From contig NZ_POQT01000021.1 of assembly GCF_002938435.1 (NCBI RefSeq), positions 1 through 64,000 on the forward strand: a stretch of 64,000 nt of DNA. Reading direction: 5' to 3'. The notes beneath the pieces were generated by a model. The model was not told the origin of the DNA and did no database searches. It worked only from the letters and a program-made list of their open reading frames with translations. Shown one piece after another: positions 15,814-24,481 of this stretch (positions within the stretch are counted from its first letter, which is position 1; the number at the start of each line of letters is the position of its first letter). Source of the stretch: Blastococcus saxobsidens. Its GTDB lineage: Bacteria > Actinomycetota > Actinomycetes > Mycobacteriales > Geodermatophilaceae. Position numbers and translations under genes: made by a program.

Positions 15814-17382
15814 ATGAGTGGAGCGGAATTCGCGGGATTGGCTGCGGATGCGCGCCGGCCTCGAGTGACCGAGATCGAGCAGCACGGGATCGACACCATC
15901 CCGGACGCCGAACGCACGTCGCGGCCGTTCGACCTGTTCCGCATCCAGTTCGGCGGGGCCAACACCTTCGCGACCGTCATCCTGGGGACGTTCCCGGTGC
16001 TGCTGGGGCTCTCGCTGACCGAGGCGGTGCTGGCCACGTTGACCGGCGTCGTCGTGGGCGCGCTCATCCTCATGCCGATGGGCCTGTTCGGGCCGCGCAC
16101 GGGCACGAACAACGCGGTCTCCTCCGGCGCCCACTTCGGCGTCCGGGGCCGGGTGCTCGGCTCCTTCCTGTCCCTGCTGACCGCGTTCGCCTTCTACTCG
16201 ATCTCGGTGTGGGTCAGCGGCGACGCCATCGTCGGTGCGGCCACCCGGCTCTTCGGGACGGGTGACTCCGACCTGTTCCGCGGGGTCATCTACGCCGTCC
16301 TCGGCGCGCTCGTGATCGCCGTGGTGATCTACGGCTACCAGTTCATGCTGCTGGTCAACAAGGTCGTCGTCCTGGCCAACACCGCGCTGTTCCTGCTGGG
16401 CATCGTGGCCTACGCCTCGCTGTTCGACGCCGGCTACGACCCGGGCCCGGAGGCGTACGCGCTGGGCAGCTTCTGGCCCACGTTCCTGCTCTCGGCACTG
16501 ATCGTCATGGGCAACCCGATCAGCTTCGGCGCCTTCCTGGGCGACTGGTCGCGCTACATCCCCGCGGGCACCTCCACCGGGCGGCTGCTGGCGGCGACCT
16601 TCACCGGCCAGCTGGCCACCCTCGTCCCGTTCCTCTTCGGCGTCGGCACGGCCACCATCGTCGCCGGTGAGGTGGACTACGTCGTCGCCCTGATCCAGGT
16701 CTCCCCGCTGTGGTACGCGCTGCTGCTGATCGTCGTGGCGTTCCTGGGCGGCATGTCCACCGGCGTGACCTCGCTCTACGGCACCGGCCTGGACTTCTCC
16801 TCGGTGTTCCCGCGGCTCAACCGGGTGCAGGCCTCGCTGGTCATCGGCGCGGTGGCCTTCGTCTTCATCCTCGTGGGGCGGCTGGCCTTCGACCTGCTGG
16901 CCAGCGTGAACGCCTTCATCGGCGCGATCGTCATCTGCACCACGCCCTGGATGATCATCATGATGCTCGGCTACGTCGTCCGCCGCGGCTACTACTCGCC
17001 GGAGGACGTGCAGGTCTTCAACCAGGGCCGGACCGGTGGGCGGTACTGGTTCAGCAACGGCGTCAACTGGCGCGGGATGGTCGCCTGGGTCCCGGCGGCC
17101 ATCGCCGGCCTGCTGTTCGCCAACTACCCGCCGCTGATCGTGGGGCCCTTCAACGCCGTCGTCGGCGGCGGCATCGACGTCAGCCTCCCCGTCTCGCTCG
17201 GGCTGGCCGCGGTGATCTACCTGGCGCTGCTGTTCGCCTTCCCGGAGCCGCGACACGCCTTCGGCCCGGAGGGTCCCCGCTGGGTGCCGGTCAAGGACGA
17301 CGAGCCGACGCCGATCGTCGACGACCCGCGCGCCTCGGTGCACCGGGCCGGACGCCGCCCCCAGGACACGGTCGCCCCGTGA
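15814..17382 (+). CDS. NCS1-family nucleobase/cytosine-type permease
   Basis: 522 residues with about 12 membrane segments. The N-terminal cytoplasmic IEQHGIDTIPDAERTSRPFD followed by FRIQFGGANTFATVILG, and GPRTGTNNAVSSGAHFGVRG, are typical of NCS1 (cytosine, allantoin, hydantoin, purine) permeases; FLGDWSRYIP also matches the family. ATG at 15814 after GGAGGTGG. It should import a nucleobase-like or lactam compound by H+ or Na+ symport. The divergent cyclase may open the imported ring. Specificity is inferred from context only. Confidence 0.88.
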   Translation: MSGAEFAGLAADARRPRVTEIEQHGIDTIPDAERTSRPFDLFRIQFGGANTFATVILGTFPVLLGLSLTEAVLATLTGVVVGALILMPMGLFGPRTGTNNAVSSGAHFGVRGRVLGSFLSLLTAFAFYSISVWVSGDAIVGAATRLFGTGDSDLFRGVIYAVLGALVIAVVIYGYQFMLLVNKVVVLANTALFLLGIVAYASLFDAGYDPGPEAYALGSFWPTFLLSALIVMGNPISFGAFLGDWSRYIPAGTSTGRLLAATFTGQLATLVPFLFGVGTATIVAGEVDYVVALIQVSPLWYALLLIVVAFLGGMSTGVTSLYGTGLDFSSVFPRLNRVQASLVIGAVAFVFILVGRLAFDLLASVNAFIGAIVICTTPWMIIMMLGYVVRRGYYSPEDVQVFNQGRTGGRYWFSNGVNWRGMVAWVPAAIAGLLFANYPPLIVGPFNAVVGGGIDVSLPVSLGLAAVIYLALLFAFPEPRHAFGPEGPRWVPVKDDEPTPIVDDPRASVHRAGRRPQDTVAP

Positions 17383-17413
17383 GCCGCTGCCCCCTCCTCG
17401 ACGGCCGCCGCCC

Positions 17414-17812
17414 GTGAGCGCCGTCGAGGAGGTGCACCGGGCTGCCGCCGAGCTCGTGGCGGCGTTCGGTCGCGGGGACCTGGACGGGTACTTCGCCTGC
17501 TTCGCGGACGACGCGACGTTCCTCTTCCCCACCACCGGAGCGCTCCTCCCGTCGACGGACGCCTACCGTCGCGAGTGGTCGCGCTGGCAGGACGACACCG
17601 GGTTCGCGGTGCTGGCCTGCACGACCACCGACACCGTCGTGCAGGTGCACGGCGACGCGGCGGTGCTCACCCACCGGGTCCGCACCACCACCAGCGAACG
17701 GGGGGTCGTCTCGGAGCTCGACGAGCGGGAGACCATCGTGTTCTGCCGGCAGGACGACGGCCGCTGGCTGGCCGTGCACGAGCACCTCTCCACGGTTCCC
17801 GAAACCACCTGA
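17414..17812 (+). CDS. SnoaL/NTF2-like small protein (DUF4440-type)
   Basis: 132 residues with the cone-shaped NTF2 fold pattern: a helical N-terminus (VEEVHRAAAELVAAFGRGDL), DGYFACFADDATFLFP, then beta strands ending in the conserved WLAVHEHLS. Proteins of this type are enzymes or ligand binders of very diverse function. The GTG start lies 31 nt after the permease stop, so it may be co-transcribed with it. The ribosome binding site is weak, leaving the start slightly uncertain. Confidence 0.75.
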   Translation: MSAVEEVHRAAAELVAAFGRGDLDGYFACFADDATFLFPTTGALLPSTDAYRREWSRWQDDTGFAVLACTTTDTVVQVHGDAAVLTHRVRTTTSERGVVSELDERETIVFCRQDDGRWLAVHEHLSTVPETT

Positions 17813-17862
17813 GCCACCGCCGCTCCTGACGCCGGGTCGGGACGGCGCCGGGTCGGTGGGCG

Positions 17863-18903
17863 TCACCGCAGGGTCGCGGCGTCGATGACGAACCGGTAGC
17901 GGACGTCGGAGGCCAGCACCCGCGCGTAGGCCTCGTTGACCTGCTCGGCCGGGATGACCTCGACCTCCGCGCCGATGCCGTGCTCGGCGCAGAAGTCGAG
18001 CATCTCCTGCGTCGCGGCGATCCCGCCGATCATCGAGCCGGCGAACGTCCGCCGCCCGCCGATCAACGACATCGCGTGCACGCTGAGCGGCTCCGCGGGG
18101 GCACCGACGTTGACCAGCGCCCCGTCCACGGCGAGCAGCGACAGGTACGCGTTGACGTCGATCGGCGCGCTGACGGTGTTGACGACCAGGTCGAAACGGC
18201 CGGCCAGCTGCGCGAACGTGTCGGGGTCGCTGGTCGCGAAGTAGTCGGTGGCGCCCAGCCGCAGGCCGTCCTCCTGCTTCTTCAGCGACTGCGACAGCAC
18301 CGTCACCTCGGCGCCCATGGCGTGCGCGAGCTTGACGGCCATGTGCCCCAGACCGCCCAGCCCGACGACGGCGACGCGCCGGCCCGGGCCGGCCCCCCAG
18401 CGGCGCAGCGGCGACCAGGTGGTGATGCCGGCGCACAGCAGCGGCGCGGCGGCGGCCGGGTCGATGCCCTCGGGCACCCGCAGGACGTAGCCGGCGTCGA
18501 CGACGACGTGCGTGGAGTAGCCGCCCTGGGTCGTGCTCCCGTCGCGGTCGGTACCGGCGTAGGTGGCCACCATGCCGTGGACGCAGTACTGCTCGTCGCC
18601 GCCCAGGCAGTTGGCGCACTCGCCGCAGCTGTTGACCATGCAGCCGACCCCGACGCGGTCCCCGATGCGGTGGCGGGTGACGTCGGGTCCGACCTCGGTG
18701 ACGTGGCCGACGATCTCGTGACCGGGCACGACCGGGAAGGGCTGCGGCCCCCAGTCGCCGTTGACGGTGTGGATGTCGGAGTGGCAGATGCCGGCGTACT
18801 CGATCTCGACGAGCACGTCGTTCGCGCCGACCGCGCGGCGCTCGATGGTGGTGGGGGCCAGGGGCTCGCCGGCGGCGGGGGCGGCGTAGGCGTTGACGCG
18901 CAT
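17863..18903 (-). CDS. Zinc-dependent NAD(P) alcohol dehydrogenase (cinnamyl alcohol dehydrogenase type)
   Basis: 346 residues, MDR family. Catalytic-zinc ligands: Cys in [16 protein letters not shown], His-Glu in [15 protein letters not shown]; structural-zinc Cys set in [15 protein letters not shown]; Rossmann motif [14 protein letters not shown] near residue 180. These match the AdhC/YahK-like aldehyde reductases. ATG at 18903 after GAGGAGAA. It is divergent from an MmyB-type XRE regulator, a common arrangement in actinobacteria, suggesting that regulator controls it. Probable role is reduction of aldehydes with NADPH. Confidence 0.9.
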   Translation of the reverse strand: MRVNAYAAPAAGEPLAPTTIERRAVGANDVLVEIEYAGICHSDIHTVNGDWGPQPFPVVPGHEIVGHVTEVGPDVTRHRIGDRVGVGCMVNSCGECANCLGGDEQYCVHGMVATYAGTDRDGSTTQGGYSTHVVVDAGYVLRVPEGIDPAAAAPLLCAGITTWSPLRRWGAGPGRRVAVVGLGGLGHMAVKLAHAMGAEVTVLSQSLKKQEDGLRLGATDYFATSDPDTFAQLAGRFDLVVNTVSAPIDVNAYLSLLAVDGALVNVGAPAEPLSVHAMSLIGGRRTFAGSMIGGIAATQEMLDFCAEHGIGAEVEVIPAEQVNEAYARVLASDVRYRFVIDAATLR

Positions 18904-19043
18904 GCGGGAGTTCTCCTCGTGACGTGGTCCGTCCGGTGGTCGAGCACCACCGAACGCCTCCCGGGCCGCACGTGGGAGGGCGAGTGTGTGGGGGGTACAA
19001 GCTCGACCTCCCTCCCCCGGCTGCGCGACGTAGCGTCGACGGC

Positions 19044-19934
19044 GTGGACAACCGCTCCGACATCCGGGACTTCCTCGCCAGCCGGCGGGCCCGGATCACC
19101 CCCGAGCAGGCCGGGCTGCTGCCCGGAGGAGGCCGGCGGCGGGTACCGGGGCTGCGCCGCGAGGAGGTCGCCGTCCTCGCCGGCGTGAGCACCGACTGGT
19201 ACACCCGGCTGGAGAAGGGCCACATCAGCGGCGTCTCCGAGGACGTCTTGGAGGCCGTCGCCCGGGCGCTGCAGCTGGACGACGCCGAACGGACCTACCT
19301 GTTCGACCTCGCCCGCGCCGCCCGCCCTCCCCGCACGCCGCCGCGCCGCGCCAAGGCGCAGATCCCGCCGCGGGTGCAGTGGATGCTGGACACGGTGACC
19401 GGTTCGGCGGCGTTCGTCGCGAACGGCCGCCTCGACATCGTCGCGACCAACACCCTCGGGCGGGCGCTGCACTTCCCGCTGTTCGACAACCCGCGGCGGC
19501 AGGCGAACTTCGCCCGGTTCCAGTTCCTCGACGCGCGGGCGCGCGACTTCTACCCCGACTGGGCGGGCGCGGCCCGGATCACCGCGGCCCTGCTTCGCGC
19601 CGAGGCCGGCCGCCGGCCGCACGACACCCAGCTGCGCGAGCTCGTCGGGGAGCTGTCCACCGTCAGCGAGGAGTTCCGCACCCGCTGGGCCGCCCACGAC
19701 GTCCGCATCCACCACGACGGCGCCAAGCAGTTCCACCACCCCGTCGTCGGCACCCTCGACCTCGGCTACTGCACCCTGGACCTGCCGGCCGAGGACCGCT
19801 CGACCCTGCGGCTGACCATCTACACGGCCGCACCGGGCTCGGCGTCGGAGGACGGGTTGAAGGTGCTGGCGAGCTGGGCGGCGACGCAGGCGACCCCGGC
19901 CGCGCAGGCAGCCCCGGCGCCCGAGGCGCCCTGA
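19044..19934 (+). CDS. Helix-turn-helix regulator with MmyB-like ligand-binding domain
   Basis: 296 residues. The N-terminal HTH ([20 protein letters not shown] then [20 protein letters not shown]) is followed by a PAS-like MmyB domain ([51 protein letters not shown]), which in homologues binds fatty-acid-like ligands. The GTG at 19044 starts the family-typical N-terminus; the longer upstream frame is Pro/Arg-rich and unlike the family. The C-terminus ends in an Ala/Pro tail. It probably regulates the divergent alcohol dehydrogenase. Confidence 0.87.
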   Translation: MDNRSDIRDFLASRRARITPEQAGLLPGGGRRRVPGLRREEVAVLAGVSTDWYTRLEKGHISGVSEDVLEAVARALQLDDAERTYLFDLARAARPPRTPPRRAKAQIPPRVQWMLDTVTGSAAFVANGRLDIVATNTLGRALHFPLFDNPRRQANFARFQFLDARARDFYPDWAGAARITAALLRAEAGRRPHDTQLRELVGELSTVSEEFRTRWAAHDVRIHHDGAKQFHHPVVGTLDLGYCTLDLPAEDRSTLRLTIYTAAPGSASEDGLKVLASWAATQATPAAQAAPAPEAP

Positions 19935-20025
19935 CCCTGGTGACCCGGCGACCGCTCCGGAGTGGGTGCACCATGGGTCCCGGGCCCGGTGCCCGCCACG
20001 AGTTCCCCCACGGAGCGGAGCACCC

Positions 20026-20829
20026 ATGCAGGTCGGGGAGATCGACGTCCACCCCATCGCCGACGGCACCTTCCGGGCCGCCCCCGGCTACTTCGGCGAC
20101 CACGTCACCGCGCACGGCCACGAGGACTTCTTCGACCGGCACGGGCAGGCGTGGATGCCGATCGGCTGCTTCCTCGTCAGGACCGGCTCGCACGTGGTCC
20201 TGGTCGACGCGGGCCTGGGGCCGGACCTGCACGACGACGGTCCCCGGCGGCTGCTCGTCGGCGGGCAGCTGCCGACGGGGCTGCGGGCGGCCGGGGTGAC
20301 CCCCGACGAGGTCGACGTGGTCATCTGCACCCACCTGCACCTCGACCACTGCGGCTGGCTGTTCGACCTCGTCGGCCGGCCGGTCTTCCCGCGGGCCGAC
20401 CTCTGGTTCGGGGCGGCCGACTGGGAGCACTTCGTGCTCGACCCGCGGAGCAGGATGCTCGACCACATCCGGCACGGGATGCGGTCCACCGACCCCGCCC
20501 GCATCCACCTCGTCGACGGTGACACCACCGTCGTCCCCGGGGTCGACGTCACCCCGACCCCGGGGCACACCCCCGGCCACCTGTCGGTCATCGTGTCCTC
20601 CGGCATCCACCGGGCGCTGCTGCTCGGCGACGCGGTCACCTGCCCCCTGCAGCTGGACGAACCCACCTGGTACGCCATGGGCGACGTCGACCCCCAGCTC
20701 GCCGCCCGGGTGCGCGAACGGCTGTTCCGGGAGCTCGAGGGGGAGAACACCTACGGAGCCGGCGCCCACTTCCCCGAGCTCCGGTTCGGCCGGGTCATGG
20801 CCGGTCAGATGCGCCGGTGGATCGGCTGA
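20026..20829 (+). CDS. MBL-fold metallo-hydrolase (AHL lactonase-like)
   Basis: 267 residues with the metallo-beta-lactamase fold: HPIADGTF at the N-terminus, FLVRTGSHVVLVDAGLGP, the metal motif CTHLHLDHCGW near residue 105, the second His in TPTPGHTPGHLSV and Asp in LLLGDAVTCP. Spacing and the aspartate-containing loop resemble quorum-quenching lactonases and general MBL hydrolases. ATG at 20026 after GGAG. It stands alone after the XRE gene; the substrate is unknown. Confidence 0.87.
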   Translation: MQVGEIDVHPIADGTFRAAPGYFGDHVTAHGHEDFFDRHGQAWMPIGCFLVRTGSHVVLVDAGLGPDLHDDGPRRLLVGGQLPTGLRAAGVTPDEVDVVICTHLHLDHCGWLFDLVGRPVFPRADLWFGAADWEHFVLDPRSRMLDHIRHGMRSTDPARIHLVDGDTTVVPGVDVTPTPGHTPGHLSVIVSSGIHRALLLGDAVTCPLQLDEPTWYAMGDVDPQLAARVRERLFRELEGENTYGAGAHFPELRFGRVMAGQMRRWIG

Positions 20830-20862
20830 CCCGCGGGCCCGGCACCGGGCGCTGGGCAGTGC

Positions 20863-21219
20863 TCACACCGGAGCGATGTCCAGCTCCGCGACGAGTTCTC
20901 CGTCCATGGTGAAGCGGTAGGCCAGGTCGACCACGCCGCCGGGGAAGTTCCCCTCCAGGCGGTTGACCGCCACCCAGTGCCCGTCGTCGACCCGCTGGGC
21001 TCCGGTCAGCTCGGTCGTGTAGTCGAACTCCGTCCCGGAGTGCCGGAGGAAGCCCAGGATCTGCTCGGTCCCGCGGAAGGTGCGGCCCTCGTCGGTCACG
21101 ACGGCGTCCGGGGTGAAGGCGGCGACGGCGGTGTCGGCGACGCGGGCGGTGTGCGCGGCGAGGAAGCCGAGGATCGGGGCCGGGAGCAGGCTGGGCTGGA
21201 TCGTGGTCGGTGTCGTCAT
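20863..21219 (-). CDS. NTF2/SnoaL-like protein under MerR control
   Basis: 118 residues, NTF2-like: VADTAVAAFTPDAVVTDEGR, FRGTEQILGFLRH, GHWVAVNRLEGNFPGGVVDL then a strand-rich end (YRFTMDGELVAELDIAPV). This EGNFPGG pattern is common in small actinobacterial proteins of unknown function. It is divergent from the MerR gene with a perfect 9-bp inverted repeat between them, a layout typical of a MerR target gene. Confidence 0.8.
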   Translation of the reverse strand: MTTPTTIQPSLLPAPILGFLAAHTARVADTAVAAFTPDAVVTDEGRTFRGTEQILGFLRHSGTEFDYTTELTGAQRVDDGHWVAVNRLEGNFPGGVVDLAYRFTMDGELVAELDIAPV

Positions 21220-21245
21220 GCACCGACCGTGCGCCGTCCCGCGGC

Positions 21246-21271
21246 GGGAGGGTCAAGCGCTGGACCCTCCC
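21246..21271. promoter_or_regulatory. MerR-type operator
   Basis: A perfect 9-bp inverted repeat, GGGAGGGTC (21246-21254) and GACCCTCCC (21263-21271), with an 8-nt centre AAGCGCTG. It lies between the NTF2-like gene and the MerR gene, resembling the dyad sites that MerR proteins bind inside long promoter spacers. Confidence 0.7.
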
Positions 21272-21300
21272 CCCGGGGGAGAGTGCAGAGTGCACCCGTG

Positions 21301-22128
21301 ATGTCCATCGGCGAGTTCTCCCGGCTGACCCATCTCAGCGTGCGGACCCTGCGCCGCTACCACGACGCCGGCCTGCTCGAGCCCGAGACCGTGGACCCCG
21401 CGACGGGCTACCGCTCCTACGGCGCGGACCAGATCCCGACCGCCCAGGTCATCCACCGGCTGCGCGAGCTCGACGTCCCGCTGCCCGACGTCCAGCGCAT
21501 CCTGCGCTCCCCCGACCCGGGCACCCGCGCCGCCCTCGTCGCCGACCACCTGCGGCGACTGGAGTCGGAACTGGACCGGACCCGCGCCGCGGTGGCGTCG
21601 CTGCGCCGGCTGCTTCGGCCCGAGGCCGCGCCGCCGGACGTCGAGCTGCGCGCCGTCCCGGTGACCACGGTGGCGGCCGTCGAGGACGACGTGGACCACG
21701 ACGACGTCCTGGCCTGGTACGCCGGCGCCATGGCCGAGCTGGACGCCGTGGTCGAGCACCCCACCGGCGCGCCGGGAGGGCTGTACGACAACGCGCTGTT
21801 CGAGGCCGGCCGCGGGCACGTGCTGGTGTACCGGCCGTCGGCCGAGCCGCCACGCAGCGGCCGGGTGCGGCCGGTGACCCTGCCGGCCGTCGAGCTGGCC
21901 GTCACCACCCACGTCGGCGAGCACGACGACATCGACGTCACCTACGGCGAGCTCGGCTCGTGGGTGGTGGCCAACGCGCTGGCCGTGGCCGGGCCGGTGC
22001 GCGAGACGTACCTGGTCGGCCCGCGCGACACCCCCGACCCGGCCGCCTGGCGCACCGAGATCGGCTGGCCGGTCTTCCGGATGGCCACGCTGAGCCGCCC
22101 GTGCCGCCCCATGGAGGATGGCCCCTAG
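21301..22128 (+). CDS. MerR-family regulator with GyrI-like effector domain
   Basis: 275 residues. The N-terminal winged HTH (MSIGEFSRLTHLSVRTLRRY then HDAGLLEPETVDPATGYRSY) and a coiled-coil (LRRLESELDRTRAAVASLRR) are followed by a C-terminal AraC-effector/GyrI-like ligand domain ending in TEIGWPVF. This is the BltR/TipA-type layout that senses bulky hydrophobic compounds. ATG at 21301 is taken; GTG one codon earlier is equally possible. Its TAG stop sits in a CTAG that also gives the stop of the convergent reductase gene. Confidence 0.88.
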   Translation: MSIGEFSRLTHLSVRTLRRYHDAGLLEPETVDPATGYRSYGADQIPTAQVIHRLRELDVPLPDVQRILRSPDPGTRAALVADHLRRLESELDRTRAAVASLRRLLRPEAAPPDVELRAVPVTTVAAVEDDVDHDDVLAWYAGAMAELDAVVEHPTGAPGGLYDNALFEAGRGHVLVYRPSAEPPRSGRVRPVTLPAVELAVTTHVGEHDDIDVTYGELGSWVVANALAVAGPVRETYLVGPRDTPDPAAWRTEIGWPVFRMATLSRPCRPMEDGP

Positions 22129-23201
22129 GCGGGCGGGGCCACCGGGGGTTCCCCCGCCCAGGCCGCCCGGAGCAGCGCCGCGACACCGTCGCGGGTGACG
22201 GGGCGCGGGTTCGAATAGGGGTTGGCGACGGCCAGGTCGGCGATGCGCTCGATGTCCCGCTCGGCCATGCCGAGCTCGGCCAGCGAGCGGGGTGCACCCA
22301 GCCGGCCGGCCAGCTCCCACAGCTCGCGGGCGGGGTCGGGCGCCCCGCCGAGGGCGCGGGTGAGTGCGGCGACCGCGCCGGGCACCGCGGGCCGGTTGTA
22401 GGCCAGCGCGTGCGGGAGGACGACGGTGTGGGTCTGGGCGTGCGGCAGGTCGAGCGTGCCGCCGAGGGTGTGGCACAGCTTGTGGTGCAGCGACATGGTG
22501 GTCGCCCCGAGGACGACGCCGCACAGCCACGCGCCGTACTGGGCCTCGCCGCGCGCGTCGAGGTCGGCGCCGTCGGCGACCACCCGGGGCAGGGCGGCGG
22601 CGAGCGCGCGGGTCCCCTCCTCGGCCATGAGCGAGACGATCGGGCTCGCGTCCGGGGCGTAGAGCCCCTCGACCGCGTGCGCGACGGCGTTCATCCCACT
22701 GGTGGCCGACAGCTGCGCGGGCAGCGACACCGTCAGCTCCGGGTCGTAGACGACGCTGGCCGGCAGCACGCGGCTGTCGCGGCCGGTGCGCTTGGCGCCG
22801 CCCTCGGTGAGACCCCAGATCGGAGTCATCTCCGAGCCGGCGTAGGTGGTGGGGACGGCGATGACCGGCAACCCGTGCTCCAGCGCGATGGCCTTGCCCA
22901 GGCCGACCGCCGAACCGCCGCCGACCGCCACGCAGCCGTCGGCGCCGAGCTCCGCAGCCACCTCCCGGGCCCGGTGCGCCACCTCCACCGGCACGTGCAT
23001 GCGGGCCTCCGCGAGCACGCCGGCCGCGCGGTCGCCGAGGGCGGCGGCCACGAGCCGCCCGGTGTCCTCCTGCTCCGGTGAGCAGAGCACGAGCACCCGG
23101 GTCAGCCCGAGCGCCGCGACCTCCTCGGGCAGGGCGCTCAGCGACCCGGCGCCGAAGCGCACCCGCATCGGCAGCGCGGAGTACGTGAAGGACGCGATCA
23201 C
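22125..23201 (-). CDS. Maleylacetate reductase (iron-containing alcohol dehydrogenase family)
   Basis: 358 residues. The dinucleotide site VAVGGGSAVGLGKAIAL, the family signature VIAVPTTYAGSEMTPIWGLT and the metal-binding His cluster MSLHHKLCHTLGGTLDLPHA match maleylacetate reductases. The enzyme reduces maleylacetate to 3-oxoadipate with NAD(P)H, feeding the TCA cycle. The ATG overlaps the stop of the hydroxyquinol dioxygenase by 4 nt, so the two catalyse successive steps. The last base pairs are shared with the convergent MerR gene. Confidence 0.92.
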   Translation of the reverse strand: MIASFTYSALPMRVRFGAGSLSALPEEVAALGLTRVLVLCSPEQEDTGRLVAAALGDRAAGVLAEARMHVPVEVAHRAREVAAELGADGCVAVGGGSAVGLGKAIALEHGLPVIAVPTTYAGSEMTPIWGLTEGGAKRTGRDSRVLPASVVYDPELTVSLPAQLSATSGMNAVAHAVEGLYAPDASPIVSLMAEEGTRALAAALPRVVADGADLDARGEAQYGAWLCGVVLGATTMSLHHKLCHTLGGTLDLPHAQTHTVVLPHALAYNRPAVPGAVAALTRALGGAPDPARELWELAGRLGAPRSLAELGMAERDIERIADLAVANPYSNPRPVTRDGVAALLRAAWAGEPPVAPPA

Positions 23202-24184
23202 GACGGGGCACCCCGCACCACGGTGGGCTGCGCATCGGCCGGCGGGGCCGACCCGGGCGCCTGGTCGGCGCGCAGCAGGGAGAGGTCGAAGGTCAGGGTG
23301 CGGAACGGGTTGGCGAGGCCGACCTCGGCGGCACGGGCCGGGTCGTCGACCTCGGGCACGTCCCGGACCAGCGACTCCTTGACCCCGAAGACGGCGTCGG
23401 AGTCAAGGTACGGGGAGTCGGCGACGAACACGTGCGTGGTCACCGGCCGGTAGCCCGGTGCCGCGGCGATGAAGTGCAGGTGCGCCGGCCGGTTGGGGTG
23501 CCGGCCGGTGGCGGCCAGCAGCTGGCCCACGGGGCCGTCGTCGGGGATCGGGTAGAACCGCGGGACCACCGAGCGGAACCAGAACCGGCCGTCGTCGTCG
23601 GCCGTGAAGAGCCCGCGCAGGTTGCCCGGCGGCTGGATGCCGGGCTGCTGCACGTCGTAGAAGCCGTCCTCGTTGGTCTGCCACACGTCCACGGTCGCCC
23701 CGGCCAGCGGTTCGCCGTCCGGCCCGGTCACCCGGCCCGACACCAGGCATGGCGTGCCCTTGCCGTCCAGCGCGATGTCGGCGCCGAGCTCCCGCACCGG
23801 CGACTCCACCATGTGGAACGGCCCCAGGACGGTGGACTCGGTGGAGGTGCCGCCGGTGCGGTGGTTGATCGTCTCCACCAGCATCGAGACGCCCAGGACG
23901 TCGGAGAGCAGGATGAACTCCTGCCGCAGGTCGTCGCTCATGTGCCCGGTGCGGGTCAGGAAGTCGATCGCGAACCCCCACTCCTCCTCGGTCAGCTCGA
24001 CGTCCTTCACGAACGCGTGCAGGTGCCGGACCAGGGAGGTCATCACCTGCCGGAGCCTCGGATCCGGGGTGCCGGCGAAGCTCTGCGCGACGACCTCCGC
24101 AGACCGCTCCTCGCTGAACAGCTCGCGGTCGCTCGTGCCTGCACCACCGTTCGGTCCGGCACCGTGCGTGTCCGGGTCTGCCAT
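23198..24184 (-). CDS. Hydroxyquinol 1,2-dioxygenase (intradiol ring cleavage)
   Basis: 328 residues. The N-terminal helical intradiol domain (FVKDVELTEEEWGFAIDFLT, HMSDDLRQEFILLSDVLGVS) precedes the Fe(III) barrel with the ligand set Tyr in NEDGFYDVQQPG, Tyr in PRFYPIPDDGPVG, and two His in RPAHLHFIAAAPGY. The length and the N-terminal domain fit hydroxyquinol dioxygenases, which open benzene-1,2,4-triol to maleylacetate. It is coupled by ATGA overlap to maleylacetate reductase. No hydroxylase making hydroxyquinol is present in the window, so the pair may serve several upper pathways. Confidence 0.92.
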   Translation of the reverse strand: MADPDTHGAGPNGGAGTSDRELFSEERSAEVVAQSFAGTPDPRLRQVMTSLVRHLHAFVKDVELTEEEWGFAIDFLTRTGHMSDDLRQEFILLSDVLGVSMLVETINHRTGGTSTESTVLGPFHMVESPVRELGADIALDGKGTPCLVSGRVTGPDGEPLAGATVDVWQTNEDGFYDVQQPGIQPPGNLRGLFTADDDGRFWFRSVVPRFYPIPDDGPVGQLLAATGRHPNRPAHLHFIAAAPGYRPVTTHVFVADSPYLDSDAVFGVKESLVRDVPEVDDPARAAEVGLANPFRTLTFDLSLLRADQAPGSAPPADAQPTVVRGAPS

Positions 24185-24481
24185 GGGGCGTCTCCTCGTT
24201 GCTCGGGTTCCGACCGACCCGAGTCTGCGCGTGCCGCCGCGGCAGCGCCTGCCTGATCCGGCCGACCACGCGGAACGAATCTGCGCCTCGACCCTGAGCA
24301 GCTCGTACGCAGCTCTCCCCGACGCCCGCCACCGGCCGCGCCCGAGCCTGACCTCACGCGTGCTGTGCTGATCAACCCCTTGGGCGGTCCCGCGCTCCCT
24401 GACATCGCCGCCGTCCCCGAGCCGGAGGCTGCCCACCGGGTGCGTCGCTCCCGCGCACCCCCGGCGGTCTCCTCGTGACGG
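24185..24481. other. Intergenic region upstream of the hydroxyquinol operon
   Basis: 297 bp with no supportable gene. It must contain the promoter of the hydroxyquinol operon and the end of the mannitol dehydrogenase transcript. I see no clear hairpin, repeat or regulator site, and no dedicated regulator is adjacent. Confidence 0.4.

Noticed and set aside
15760-17535. A 591-codon minus-strand frame opposite the NCS1 permease
   Set aside because: Composition is Asp/Glu/Gln/Arg-rich shadow of membrane-segment codons; no start signal and no family pattern.
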